64,000 nucleotides of DNA from JAJYSO01 sp964586655 (GCA_964586655.1 CAZPGY010000001.1:1-64000); one strand, 5' to 3'. Positions 8,101 through 17,606 are shown, numbered from the stretch's first letter. The notes: generated from the sequence alone by a model not told the origin. A program made the numbers and translations.

Positions 8101-8250
8101 CCAATTTTCAAGGGTAAAACGGGGGATTCTGAAGTGAATTTACACGCTTGATCCCAAGCTGTTTAATTGATTTCGATCTCTTTAGATTGCCGCTATAAGA
8201 ATTGGCTTTGCCTTGTCGGGTTTGAAGTGATGAGTAATCACGCATAAAAA

Positions 8251-8288
8251 CAAATCAAAAACCCCCTCATAAATCGGTTTATAAAGGG
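8251..8288 (-). terminator. Candidate terminator of the ileS-DksA/TraR operon
   Basis: On the minus strand CCCTTTATAAA pairs with TTTATGAGGG around CCGA. GGTTTTTGATTTGTTTTT follows. It lies just beyond the stop of the DksA/TraR-like gene. The remainder of the 230-bp gap holds nothing else recognisable. Confidence 0.6.
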
Positions 8289-8311
8289 ATTTTCGATCTG
8301 CAAATTTCGTC

Positions 8312-8704
8312 TTATGATTTCTGCATGTTTTTGGCTTCAATACTCAGTGTGGCATGAGGCACTAAGCGCAAGCGCTCTTTATTAATTAGCTTTCCGGTCT
8401 TGCGACAAATTCCATAAGATTTATTTTCAATACGAATCAAAGCATTCTTCAAATCACGAATAAACCTTTCTTGCCGAAGCGCCAAATGCGTATTGGCCTC
8501 TTTACTCATGGTTTTGCTGCCTTCGTCATAAGATTTGAAGGTAGGTGCCGTATCATCAGTTCCATTAAAACTGCCGTTTTTGTAGGCACTTTCATAAAGC
8601 TCAAGCTGTTTCTCAGCATTGCTGAGCTTTTCTTCGATAATCGCTTTAAATTCTTCAAGCTCTTTATCGGTATATCGCTCTCTGGTTTCTTCTGTCTTTT
8701 TCAT
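8312..8704 (-). CDS. DksA/TraR-family protein lacking the zinc-finger cysteines
   Basis: A 130-residue protein with the coiled-coil N-terminal half of DksA/TraR proteins (ELEEFKAIIEEKLSNAEKQ) and the C-terminal signature YGICRKTGKLINKERL. The C4 zinc site is degenerate: only one Cys remains, and the positions of the others are Thr, His and Ala. A role in binding the RNA polymerase secondary channel is inferred from the family, and the fold must be held without zinc. It is 11 bp downstream of ileS and surely cotranscribed. The lipoprotein signal peptidase gene that often follows this pair in flavobacteria is not present. Confidence 0.85.
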   Translation of the reverse strand: MKKTEETRERYTDKELEEFKAIIEEKLSNAEKQLELYESAYKNGSFNGTDDTAPTFKSYDEGSKTMSKEANTHLALRQERFIRDLKNALIRIENKSYGICRKTGKLINKERLRLVPHATLSIEAKNMQKS

Positions 8705-8715
8705 TTTTTTTCGAT

Positions 8716-11700
8716 TTATAAATGTTTTGTTATTGCCAATTGCGTATTAACCTCATCAAAGGCTACTTCAACTCCTTTCTCCAAATGGTCTACCCATTCA
8801 AGGTCATGGGTCAAAGTTTCCGTTTTGATATAGGCCGAGTTCATTTTAACGGCCTCTTCTACGGAAGCATCTCGCTTGACCTTTAAATCAATATAGTCGG
8901 TGACTTCCAAATTAGCATCTTTTCGCATATTTTGAATTCGGTTTACCAACTCTCGGGCAATGCCTTCATTCTTCAATCGGTCGTCTATGTCAATGTCCAA
9001 AGCAACGGTAATGTCTCCGTTTACGGCCACTAACCAGCCTTCAATGTCTTGTGAAGTAATCTCTACCTCATCGAGCACTAACATAGTCATTTTTCCGTTA
9101 ACGGCAATGTTTATTTTTTCCTGGGTCTCGAGGGTTTTTATATCGTTAGCATCCAGCTTGTTAACCGCCTCTGCAACCTGTTTCATGTCTTTGCCAAAAC
9201 GCGGACCGAGTTTTCGGAAATTTGGCTTGATGTTCTTTATCAAAATATCCGAAGCATCGTCAATGAACTCAATTCCTTTAACGTTGATTTCCGATTTGAT
9301 TAAATCAGAAACCGCCTCAATTTCATGCTTTACGGTTTCATCTATAACCGGAATCAACAATCGTTTTAAAGGTTGTCGCACCTTAATCATTTCTTTCTTC
9401 CGCAAGGATAATGCCAAAGAAGAAATGCGTTGGGCGCGTTCCATCTTTCGTTCTAAAACGTTGTCGATACACTTTTTATTTTGTTCCGGGAAATTTGTGA
9501 GGTGAACACTTTCCCAATCTTCTCGTTGGGTCACCTTATTGAGATCATTGTACAGCTTGTCCATATAAAAAGGAGCGATGGGCGCACCAAGTCTGGTTAT
9601 GGTGTCTAAACAGGTGTAAAGTGTTTGGTAAGCAGAAATTTTATCTTCGGCATAACTGCCTTTCCAAAAACGACGACGACTTAAACGCACATACCAGTTG
9701 CTCAAATTCTCTTGTACGAAGTGTGAAATGGCACGGGCAGCCTTCGTAGGCTCATAAGTATCGTAAAGCTGATCTACTTTCCCGATGAGACTGTGCAGTT
9801 CAGACAATATCCAACGGTCTATTTCCGGGCGCTTTTCCAAGGGAACATCCGCTTCTTGATAGGTAAATCCGTCGATATTGGCATAGAGGGCAAAAAAGGA
9901 ATAGGTGTTGTAAAGCGTGCCAAAAAATTTACGTTTGGTTTCTTCAATTCCGGCCAGGTCAAATTTGAGGTTGTCCCAAGGATTGGCATTTGAAATCATA
10001 TACCAGCGCGTGGCATCAGGACCATAAGCCTTGATGGTTTCAAAAGGATCTACCGTATTGCCCTTACTCTTTGACATCTTTTGCCCGTTCTTATCCAAAA
10101 CAAGTCCGTTGGATACTACATTTTTATAGGCTACCTCATCAAAAACCATGGTAGCAATAGCGTGTAGGGTATAAAACCATCCTCGGGTTTGATCGACGCC
10201 TTCTGCAATAAAATCAGCTGTTTTTTTATAAGACTCAACTTCTTCTTTGTTTTCCTGTGGATAATGCCACTGCGCATAAGGCATAGCGCCTGAATCAAAC
10301 CAAACATCGATCAAATCGGGCTCGCGTTTCATGGGTTTTCCCGATTCGGAAACCAAAGTGATTTGATCGACTACATTTTTATGAAGATCAACTTGATCAT
10401 AATTTTCCTCACTCATATCGCCCACTTTAAAATCGGCGTATATATCTTTTTCCATCACTCCTGCTTCCACAGCTTTGGCCATTTCCTTTTTGAGCTCGGC
10501 AATAGATCCAATGATGATTTCTTCTTTGCCGTCCTCGGTACGCCAAATGGGAAGAGGAGTTCCCCAATATCGCGAGCGAGAAAGATTCCAGTCATTAGCA
10601 TTGGCCAGCCAGTTGCCGAAACGTCCTTCTCCGGTAGATTTTGGTTTCCAATTAATGCCGGTATTAAGTTCATACATCCGGTCGCGCACTTCGGTAACCT
10701 TGATGAACCAAGAATCTAACGGGTAATACAAGATAGGCTTATCCGTACGCCAGCAATGGGGATAATTATGTCGATGTTTTTCAACGTGAAATGCGCGATT
10801 GGCTTCTTTAAGGCCAATGGCAATCTCTACATCCACCGACTTTTCCGGAGCCTTTCCATCGTCGTAATATTCGTTTTTGACATATTTTCCGGCATGTTCT
10901 CCCATTTCTTTGCGAAATCGTCCTTGCAAGTCAACCAAAGGAACCAAGTTGTCGTTTTCGTCCTTGACCAACATAGGCGGCACTTCCGGATCAGCACTTT
11001 TGGCCACCTTGGCATCATCGTCTCCAAAAGTGGGAGCGGTGTGTACAATTCCGGTACCGTCTTCTGTAGTTACAAAATCACCCGCAATGACCCGAAAAGC
11101 ATTTTCAGGATGCTCATAAGGCTGAGCATAAGGCAAAAGCTGCTCATAGTGGATTCCTACCAAATCACGACCTTGACAAGTGCCCACCACCTGATAAGGT
11201 ATTTTTTTATCTCCGGATTTGTAGGCCGCCAAATCTTCGGTTTGATCGACTGCTTTATAAGCTTTTCCAAATTGGGCTTTCACCAAATCCCGAGCCACCA
11301 CCACATGAATAGGCTCAAAAGTATACTGATTATAGGTTTTTATCAACACATAATCAATCTTTTCTCCAATAGTTAAAGCAGTATTGGAGGGCAGCGTCCA
11401 AGGGGTGGTTGTCCAAGCCATTAAAAAGAAATCTCCCTCAGGTTTTTCGGCTGTTGGAAAATAGGCAAAAGCTTTTTGTATGGGATTGGCATCACTGCTT
11501 ACAGTGGGCACTTTAAACATGGCAGTTACCGTGGTATCGCTCACATCTTTATAGGTGCCGGGTTGATTCAATTCGTGTGAACTCAGTCCGGTTCCGGCTT
11601 TTGGAGAATAAGGCTGAATGGTATAGCCTTTATACATCAAGCCTTTTTTATAAATGTGGGAAAGCAAATGCCACACACTCTCCATATATTTAGATTTATA

Positions 11701-12156
11701 AGTAATATAGGGATGATCCAAATCTACCCAATATCCTATTTTATCGGTCAAATCACGCCAAACATCTGTATAACGCATGACTGCCTTTTTACAAGCCTGA
11801 TTGTAATCTTCTACAGAAATCTTTTTCCCAATATCTTCTTTGGTAATACCCAGTTCTTTTTCAACGCCAAGCTCTATGGGCAATCCATGTGTATCCCATC
11901 CGGCTTTGCGGTTTACCTGATATCCCTTTAAGGTTTTATAGCGACAAAAAATGTCCTTGATCGAACGCGCCATCACATGGTGAATCCCGGGAAGCCCATT
12001 GGCAGAAGGAGGACCTTCAAAAAAGATAAAAGGCGCCTTTCCTTCACGGGTGCTGATGCTGCGTTTGAAGGTGTCTTTTTCTTTCCAGTAATGCAATATT
12101 TCTTCGGCTATCTCGGGAAGTTCAAGGCCTTGATATTCGGGAAATTTCTGTGCCAT
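8716..12156 (-). CDS. ileS: Isoleucyl-tRNA synthetase
   Basis: This class I aminoacyl-tRNA synthetase charges tRNA-Ile. The chosen start, MAQKFPEYQGLELPEI, gives 1146 residues. The frame remains open to 12315, but the extra 53 residues do not look like synthetase. The HIGH-equivalent reads GIHHVMARS after PPSANGLP, and the KMSKS loop is KMSKSKGN. The CP1 editing domain and the anticodon-binding domain lie in the expected order, and the long C-terminal extension with DUF5915-like character fits the IleS type of Bacteroidetes. It heads an operon with the DksA/TraR-like gene. Confidence 0.96.
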   Translation of the reverse strand: MAQKFPEYQGLELPEIAEEILHYWKEKDTFKRSISTREGKAPFIFFEGPPSANGLPGIHHVMARSIKDIFCRYKTLKGYQVNRKAGWDTHGLPIELGVEKELGITKEDIGKKISVEDYNQACKKAVMRYTDVWRDLTDKIGYWVDLDHPYITYKSKYMESVWHLLSHIYKKGLMYKGYTIQPYSPKAGTGLSSHELNQPGTYKDVSDTTVTAMFKVPTVSSDANPIQKAFAYFPTAEKPEGDFFLMAWTTTPWTLPSNTALTIGEKIDYVLIKTYNQYTFEPIHVVVARDLVKAQFGKAYKAVDQTEDLAAYKSGDKKIPYQVVGTCQGRDLVGIHYEQLLPYAQPYEHPENAFRVIAGDFVTTEDGTGIVHTAPTFGDDDAKVAKSADPEVPPMLVKDENDNLVPLVDLQGRFRKEMGEHAGKYVKNEYYDDGKAPEKSVDVEIAIGLKEANRAFHVEKHRHNYPHCWRTDKPILYYPLDSWFIKVTEVRDRMYELNTGINWKPKSTGEGRFGNWLANANDWNLSRSRYWGTPLPIWRTEDGKEEIIIGSIAELKKEMAKAVEAGVMEKDIYADFKVGDMSEENYDQVDLHKNVVDQITLVSESGKPMKREPDLIDVWFDSGAMPYAQWHYPQENKEEVESYKKTADFIAEGVDQTRGWFYTLHAIATMVFDEVAYKNVVSNGLVLDKNGQKMSKSKGNTVDPFETIKAYGPDATRWYMISNANPWDNLKFDLAGIEETKRKFFGTLYNTYSFFALYANIDGFTYQEADVPLEKRPEIDRWILSELHSLIGKVDQLYDTYEPTKAARAISHFVQENLSNWYVRLSRRRFWKGSYAEDKISAYQTLYTCLDTITRLGAPIAPFYMDKLYNDLNKVTQREDWESVHLTNFPEQNKKCIDNVLERKMERAQRISSLALSLRKKEMIKVRQPLKRLLIPVIDETVKHEIEAVSDLIKSEINVKGIEFIDDASDILIKNIKPNFRKLGPRFGKDMKQVAEAVNKLDANDIKTLETQEKINIAVNGKMTMLVLDEVEITSQDIEGWLVAVNGDITVALDIDIDDRLKNEGIARELVNRIQNMRKDANLEVTDYIDLKVKRDASVEEAVKMNSAYIKTETLTHDLEWVDHLEKGVEVAFDEVNTQLAITKHL

Positions 12157-12623
12157 AATCTTAAAATTCAAATAGTTCGCGAAATTAAAGAATTTGTGCT
12201 TAACAAGCCAAGAGATTGAATATAAAAAGCAAGCCGCTCCCGAATTGTGATTGCTATTCTCTCCATAGAAAGCAGCGTATTTGAAACCAAACGAGCCAAC
12301 CGGTTTATAAAGCAATCTGATATTGGGGCTGTTATTTCCTTCGCATTAACCCAGAAAATTCATGAGATTTATTTTGGGCGGATTTGAGGGGTACGCTGAG
12401 TTTGCCGAAGTGCGTCAAATCCTGCAGCTGTCCCGTGTACGTACAACCCTTCAAGGGCTGTACAGGTGTTAATTTGAGCCTTTATATTCTGTCTATTTAT
12501 ACCATTAATTGCTTGATAATCTGCAAACTATTTAGTTACCCCTTAATTTGCGGTGAATTTTTCGGGTTAAAATCGTCCCTTTCCTTGAAAACTCCTATTT
12601 TTGAACAGCTTAAAAATGATTCC
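12157..12623. other. Divergent intergenic region, ileS / ABC transporter
   Basis: This 467-bp region separates divergent genes and must hold both promoters, but I cannot place a clear TAnnTTTG box. It contains TACGCTGAGTTTGCCGAAG (from about 12392), which resembles dispersed REP-like sequences of flavobacteria. It also contains a near-perfect 23-bp palindrome at 12441-12463. Confidence 0.5.
12441..12463. repeat. 23-bp near-perfect palindrome
   Basis: GTACAACCCTT and AAGGGCTGTAC flank a single C; ten of eleven pairs match. The short loop suits a dimeric protein operator or a cruciform better than a terminator, and no T-run follows. Confidence 0.55.
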
Positions 12624-14318
12624 ATGCCCAAACCCCTCCTCCAAGTTGAGCAGTGTTCCATTGGTTTTAAAGAAGGCAAAGAGCGCAGAACAGTGGTACA
12701 CGAAGTAACTTTTCATGTCTATCCACATGAAATATTGGGGATTGTAGGAGAATCGGGTTCGGGAAAATCTTTATCTACTTTAGCCGTTTTGGGATTGTTG
12801 CCCAAAAATGCAACGATAACCCAAGGCCGTATTTTATTTGACGGACGCGCATTGACCACATACAGCGAAAAGCAATTTCAAAAAATCAGAGGAAAGGCCA
12901 TCTCTATGATTTTTCAAGAGCCAATGAGTTCCTTAAATCCCTCGATGCGCTGTGGCCGACAAGTACAGGAAATCCTGCTAAAGCACACCAAATTATCTAA
13001 AAAGGCAGCACAAGAGGAAGTGATCAGTCTTTTTGAAAAGGTCAGGCTTCCGCGACCTCACGAAATCTCTAAATCTTATCCGCATCAAATCAGCGGAGGG
13101 CAAAAACAACGCGTCATGATTGCCATGGCCATTGCCTGCAAACCTCAGCTTCTCATTGCCGACGAACCCACGACAGCCCTGGATGTAACCGTCCAGAAAG
13201 ATATTTTACGCCTGCTCAAATCGCTTCAGGCAGAAACGGGCATGAGCATTATTTTTATTTCCCATGATTTAAGTTTGGTTTCAGAAATCTCAGATCGAGT
13301 GGCGGTGATGTATCAAGGACGAGTGGTAGAGCAAAACGATGTACGAGAAGTCTTTTTTAATCCCCAGGAAGAATACACCCGCGCCTTGTTGGCCTCTAAG
13401 CCTTCGGGGAAAGAGCGACTCAAACGCTTACCCACAATTGCCGATTTTGTTGGGAAAACCCCAAAAAAAGAAATCGAAAGCAAGACAGAACGCGCACAAA
13501 GACATCAAAAAATATATGCCCAACCTCCTCTGTTGGAAGTCAATAATGTGGATAAGGAATTTTTCTCTCACTCCGGATGGTTTCAAAAACCCGGTGTGGT
13601 CAAAGCGGTCAATCAGGTAAGTTTTAAACTTTATGAAGGGGAAACCCTGGGCTTGGTGGGAGAATCGGGATGTGGAAAATCAACTTTGGGCAATGTAATC
13701 CTACAACTTTCACCCGCATCAGCCGGACAAGTATTGTACAAGGGAAAAGACCTGACCCAACTCGACCCCGAAAGCTTGAGGGCCTTGCGCAAAGATATCC
13801 AACTGATTTTTCAGGATCCTTTTTCTTCACTCAATCCGCGAATTCCCATTGGAAAAGCGATTATGGAACCCATGCGTGTCCACGGCTTGCACAACAACAA
13901 AAAAGAACGAAAAGCCAAGGTGTTAGAACTGCTCACTCAAGTGGGCTTAGAGGCCAAGCACTTTAATCGTTATCCTCATGAATTTAGCGGCGGACAACGA
14001 CAGCGAATTGGAATTGCCCGCACCATCGCAGTAGAACCCAAGATGATTATTTGTGACGAATCCGTTTCTGCGCTGGACATCTCTGTGCAGGCTCAGGTAT
14101 TGAATCTGCTAAATGATTTAAAATCTACCTTTGGATTTACTTATATTTTCATTTCTCACGATTTGTCGGTGGTGCGCTATATGGCCGATCAGCTGTTGGT
14201 AATGAACAAAGGAGAAATTGTAGAACGAGGCGAAGCCGATGAGGTGTATGAACACCCTCAAAAAGACTACACCAAAAAGCTCATTGCTGCTATTCCTAAA
14301 GGAATTCGGAAGGCTTGA
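12624..14318 (+). CDS. Twin-ATPase peptide-type ABC transporter ATP-binding protein (YejF/GsiA type)
   Basis: Two complete ATPase domains in one 564-residue chain. The first has Walker A GESGSGKS, signature ISGGQKQR and Walker B LLIADEPT. The second has GESGCGKS, FSGGQRQR and IICDES. A DppD/OppD-type C-terminal extension follows each domain (for example YTRALLASKP). This fused layout is that of YejF and GsiA, which power import of peptides or glutathione. The matching permease and binding-protein genes are not adjacent. The start at 12624 (MPKPLLQVEQ) is preferred because the upstream open frame has no ABC similarity. Confidence 0.9.
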   Translation: MPKPLLQVEQCSIGFKEGKERRTVVHEVTFHVYPHEILGIVGESGSGKSLSTLAVLGLLPKNATITQGRILFDGRALTTYSEKQFQKIRGKAISMIFQEPMSSLNPSMRCGRQVQEILLKHTKLSKKAAQEEVISLFEKVRLPRPHEISKSYPHQISGGQKQRVMIAMAIACKPQLLIADEPTTALDVTVQKDILRLLKSLQAETGMSIIFISHDLSLVSEISDRVAVMYQGRVVEQNDVREVFFNPQEEYTRALLASKPSGKERLKRLPTIADFVGKTPKKEIESKTERAQRHQKIYAQPPLLEVNNVDKEFFSHSGWFQKPGVVKAVNQVSFKLYEGETLGLVGESGCGKSTLGNVILQLSPASAGQVLYKGKDLTQLDPESLRALRKDIQLIFQDPFSSLNPRIPIGKAIMEPMRVHGLHNNKKERKAKVLELLTQVGLEAKHFNRYPHEFSGGQRQRIGIARTIAVEPKMIICDESVSALDISVQAQVLNLLNDLKSTFGFTYIFISHDLSVVRYMADQLLVMNKGEIVERGEADEVYEHPQKDYTKKLIAAIPKGIRKA

Positions 14319-14330
14319 TCAAAACAAATA

Positions 14331-14500
14331 ATACCAAAGTGATTTATTAATTGTGCTAATATTTCGTGATGAAAATTTCAAAGGTCAAGGCAAAAAGCAC
14401 AGTCATAGCCAAAGCTACGACGTCCCGCACGTGCGGGATTAACGCAGAGATTTGGAATTTTCATAGAAAGATTGGACTAATTAATTTATCATTTTGGTAT
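14331..14500. repeat. Full-length dispersed palindromic element (ATACCAA family), copy A1
   Basis: The 170-bp unit begins ATACCAAAGTGATTTATTAATT and ends as its near inverted complement (ATTAATTTATCATTTTGGTAT). Pairing continues inward: GATGAAAATTTCAAAGGTC matches the complement of GAGATTTGGAATTTTCATAG. The centre holds a perfect 16-bp palindrome TCCCGCACGTGCGGGA (14423-14438). Core words of this unit recur at 27.5 and 45.0 kb, and its end words recur at 29.7, 33.1 and 52.9 kb. No ORF is inside, so it resembles a MITE or a long structured RNA/DNA hairpin. Confidence 0.85.
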
Positions 14501-14644
14501 AACCTCCGCAGGTCACTACAAACGCTTAAAGCCCTATGGCAGTCCTACTGTTTTTCCCGTTGCGCTATCCTTAACAAATAGCGCCCGCAATGGTAAGCTT
14601 TTCATAATTTTATCGGCTTCCCCTATTAATAGCAGTTTACTTCG

Positions 14645-14652
14645 TATTTTTG
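14645..14652 (+). promoter_or_regulatory. Candidate -7 box of the PaaE-like gene
   Basis: TATTTTTG matches TAnnTTTG and ends 14 nt before the ATG at 14667. Confidence 0.55.
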
Positions 14653-14666
14653 CAAAAAAAATTCAG

Positions 14667-15722
14667 ATGTCGACTTTTCATGAACTTCGTGTAAAAAGTG
14701 TTGATCGTGAGACCCCCCAAGCTGTCAGCGTGGGCTTTGAGGTGCCTGAAGAATTGAGAAACGAATTTCAATTTACGGCAGGGCAGTATTTAACCTTAGA
14801 AAAGGAAATCGCAGGAAAAGCGTTCCGCCGGTCCTACTCCATCTGCACTTCTCCCAATAGCGACGAACTCAAAGTGGCCGTAAAGGAGGTGGAAAAAGGG
14901 CTTTTCTCGGTCTGGATCAATCAAAAATTGAAAGAAGGGGATGCCCTGAATGTTTTTTTGCCCGAAGGCAGGTTTACCTTTGAACCCTCTTCTCCCGATA
15001 ATCGTAAAACCTATGTCGCCTTTGCCGCCGGTAGCGGTATTACCCCGGTGATGGCTATTTTAAGAAATGTGTTGGAAACCCAGCCCAACAGCAAATTTGT
15101 ACTCGTTTACGGAAACAAAACTCCCGGGCAAACCATTTTCTATGCCGATTTGTTGCGCCTGCAGGAAGAATATCCCGATCGCTTGTTTATCGAGTTTGTC
15201 TACAGCAAATCCAAAGAAAAAGAATCATTTTTTGGCCGCATTGAGCGAAGCACGGTCAATTTTATCCTAAAAAACAAATTCAAAGATCACGATTTTGGCG
15301 GTTTTTATATTTGTGGTCCCGAACCTATGATTCACATGGTAGAAGGCGTCTTGGAAGAAAATGGAATAGATCCCGGTAAAATTCATCACGAACTCTTTGT
15401 AACCAAAGACACCGAAGACAAAGTAAAAGATGAAGTCTCCGGTAAAACCAAGGTCACGGTTATTCTTGATGATGAAGAAATTACTTTTGAAATGGATCGT
15501 CGACAGCGCGTGCTGGACGCTGTAATGGATCAAGGACTGGATCCGCCATATTCATGTCAGGGTGGAATTTGCAGCAGTTGTATGGCACAAGTAACGGAAG
15601 GCCACGTAGAAATGGCCAACAACCAAATTCTCACCGATGGAGAAGTGGAAGACGGCTTGATTTTAACCTGCCAGTCTCATCCTACAACCCCTACCCTGGT
15701 CATTGATTACGACGATGTCTAA
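14667..15722 (+). CDS. PaaE-like ferredoxin/flavin NAD(P)H oxidoreductase
   Basis: A 351-residue electron-transfer protein with three modules. The FAD domain comes first (RRSYSICTSP, about residues 54-63), then an NAD(P) domain (AAGSGITPVMAIL), then a plant-type 2Fe-2S domain (SCQGGICSSC and the later Cys in LTCQSHP). This is the layout of PaaE, the reductase of phenylacetyl-CoA epoxidase. No other paa gene is near, so the partner is unknown and it may serve another oxygenase or hydroxylase. A TATTTTTG box lies just upstream. Confidence 0.88.
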   Translation: MSTFHELRVKSVDRETPQAVSVGFEVPEELRNEFQFTAGQYLTLEKEIAGKAFRRSYSICTSPNSDELKVAVKEVEKGLFSVWINQKLKEGDALNVFLPEGRFTFEPSSPDNRKTYVAFAAGSGITPVMAILRNVLETQPNSKFVLVYGNKTPGQTIFYADLLRLQEEYPDRLFIEFVYSKSKEKESFFGRIERSTVNFILKNKFKDHDFGGFYICGPEPMIHMVEGVLEENGIDPGKIHHELFVTKDTEDKVKDEVSGKTKVTVILDDEEITFEMDRRQRVLDAVMDQGLDPPYSCQGGICSSCMAQVTEGHVEMANNQILTDGEVEDGLILTCQSHPTTPTLVIDYDDV

Positions 15723-15961
15723 TACGGAAGTGATCATTGAAATAGCCTACACATGTTGTCGGGGAGAAAAATCTAACAGGTTTGACCGTAAAAATAAGAG
15801 CTATATAAATGTTGAAGACTCATCATATCATCAATGATAAAAGACCGGTCAGGCCTCATGCAACATCGTCATACAGACATGCAAAAGTTCCGTTATGAAC
15901 TACAACTAAATGCGCTACCCGTTTTTTTAGAAAAAGTATTCATATTGCGGATGAACCAAAA

Positions 15962-16597
15962 TTATTTACGCCCAAAATCTGCGGGAATTTCACCCCATTT
16001 TTTGGTTTGCCATTTGACAATCGGTGTATTATACGGGGTACTTTTCAACCATTTTTCAGCTCTGCTGATCAATTGGAAAAGCTTGTCATTTTTTGCGTGA
16101 TGCTGAAGTTTGGTATTGCATTTTTTTCGTCTGATCCAACTCATGGCTGTTCGTGAATCTGTATAGATTATTCGATTACTCTGCTGCTGATGCAAAAGAG
16201 CCAGCCCGTGCACAATGGCCAAAAACTCTCCTATGTTATTGGTGCCTTGTTCAAAGGGACCCATGTGGAAAAGTACTTTTCGAGTGCGTGTATCAACTCC
16301 CCGATACTCCATTTTGCCGGGGTTGCCACTCGAGGCTGCATCCACCGCAATCGAATTAAAATCTACTTCACTCATCATCATTTTCTGCTGAACAGATTGA
16401 CCCGGAAAATGTTTTTTCTTTTTCAAATAAGTTGCAGCAGGCTGGTTAAATGCTTTTTGAGCCGCCTTAAAAGAAGGGAAAGATTTGTATTGAGCCCCCT
16501 TAAATCCTGAAATAACAGCCTTGCAGTCTTCCCAATTGTCGTAAATACCGGTCTTTTTACCTTTCCAAACTACGTAAAATTTCTTCTTTTTTCCCAT
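15962..16597 (-). CDS. rnhA: Ribonuclease HI with N-terminal viroplasmin domain
   Basis: It removes RNA from RNA-DNA hybrids. Residues 1-50 (KFYVVWKGKKTGIYDNWEDC) form a caulimovirus viroplasmin-type hybrid-binding domain. The RNase H fold begins near residue 80. The acidic residues are visible: D in IAVDAASSGNPG, E in NNIGEFLAIVHGL, and D in IIYTDSRTAMSW. The last acidic position is less clear. The start overlaps the purN stop by one base (TAATG), so the two are translationally coupled. The length of 211 residues fits this subfamily. Confidence 0.9.
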   Translation of the reverse strand: MGKKKKFYVVWKGKKTGIYDNWEDCKAVISGFKGAQYKSFPSFKAAQKAFNQPAATYLKKKKHFPGQSVQQKMMMSEVDFNSIAVDAASSGNPGKMEYRGVDTRTRKVLFHMGPFEQGTNNIGEFLAIVHGLALLHQQQSNRIIYTDSRTAMSWIRRKKCNTKLQHHAKNDKLFQLISRAEKWLKSTPYNTPIVKWQTKKWGEIPADFGRK

Positions 16598-17181
16598 TAC
16601 TCTCTTTCGGCTAAAAGTTTTTCGATGACCGGCGCATAATTACGGTGTTCCAAATGCTTTATCTTTTGCACGAGTTGCGCTAAATCATCCTCTTTATCGA
16701 GTTTGACCTTGAATTGAGCAATCAGTTCTCCCTCGTCATAATGCTCATTTACATAGTGGATGGAAATCCCAGTTTCCGTTTCTTGGTGCGCCAACACCGC
16801 ACGATGCACATGGTTTCCATACATTCCCTTTCCTCCATATTTGGGCAACAATGAAGGATGGATATTGATGATGCTTTTAGGAAAAGCCCGGATAATATTT
16901 TGAGGGATAATCCACATAAAACCGGCCAACACTACCAAATCGGGATTTATTTTTTGAAGCTTTGCCAAAACTTCTTTAGAGTCATAAAGGGCTTTACGGC
17001 TAAAATAAAAAGTATTGACTCCCTTTTTTTTCGCCATTTTTAGAACCGGCGCTTTGGGATTGTTAGACAGGACCATTTTTATTTCAACACGCTCATTATC
17101 AGAAAAGTAATCAATTATTTTTTCTGCATTACTTCCCGTTCCGGAAGCAAAAATTACCACTTTTTTTAACGAATCTGCCAT
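16597..17181 (-). CDS. purN: Phosphoribosylglycinamide formyltransferase
   Basis: It formylates GAR using 10-formyl-THF in purine synthesis. The family motifs are FASGTGSNAEKI at the N-terminus, the catalytic region NIHPSLLPKYGGKG and the Asp in NEHYDEGELIAQ. The ATG at 17181 (MADSLKKVVIF) is chosen over 17202 because the extra seven residues fall outside the family. The product of 194 residues is of normal length. It is divergent from acpP, and the 167-bp gap between them holds the acpP promoter. Confidence 0.94.
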   Translation of the reverse strand: MADSLKKVVIFASGTGSNAEKIIDYFSDNERVEIKMVLSNNPKAPVLKMAKKKGVNTFYFSRKALYDSKEVLAKLQKINPDLVVLAGFMWIIPQNIIRAFPKSIINIHPSLLPKYGGKGMYGNHVHRAVLAHQETETGISIHYVNEHYDEGELIAQFKVKLDKEDDLAQLVQKIKHLEHRNYAPVIEKLLAERE

Positions 17182-17306
17182 TGTCGTTTTTATAATTATC
17201 AATTTTATTACTACATTGCGTTTCGAAAGTAAGGTTTTTTGCGTTAAGAAGGTGGAGTGATTCCCACTTTTTTCTTGTCAAAATCCTTTTTAAAAGAAAG
17301 TTTTCA

Positions 17307-17314
17307 TACTTTTG
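17307..17314 (+). promoter_or_regulatory. Candidate -7 box of the acpP operon
   Basis: TACTTTTG matches TAnnTTTG and lies 34 nt before the acpP ATG. A TTG at 17275-17277 is too distant to be a standard -33 element. Confidence 0.5.
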
Positions 17315-17348
17315 CCACTTAAATTTAATTATTAAAACCAAAAACATT

Positions 17349-17585
17349 ATGGCAGAAATTGCATCAAAAGTCAAAGCTATCATCGTTGATAAGCTGGGCG
17401 TTGACGAGAATGAAGTTACAAATGAAGCAAGCTTCACCAACGACTTGGGAGCAGATTCATTGGACACCGTAGAATTGATCATGGAATTCGAAAAGGAATT
17501 TGATATTCAAATCCCTGATGACCAAGCAGAAAACATTGCCACAGTAGGTCAAGCTGTTTCTTATATCGAAGACGCAAAAAAATAA
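17349..17585 (+). CDS. acpP: Acyl carrier protein
   Basis: The 78-residue carrier holds growing fatty acyl chains on a 4'-phosphopantetheine arm. The attachment serine lies in the classic GADSLDTVELIMEFE motif. The protein is very acidic and mostly helical, as expected. It heads the operon acpP-fabF-rnc-IPExxxVDY-pyk, and fabF begins 21 bp after its stop. Confidence 0.97.
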   Translation: MAEIASKVKAIIVDKLGVDENEVTNEASFTNDLGADSLDTVELIMEFEKEFDIQIPDDQAENIATVGQAVSYIEDAKK

Positions 17586-17606
17586 AAACCTACAATTACA
17601 AGGAAT

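Noticed and set aside
15834..16100. 88-residue plus-strand ORF
   Set aside because: It overlaps the C-terminus of the well-supported RNase HI gene and has no family match.
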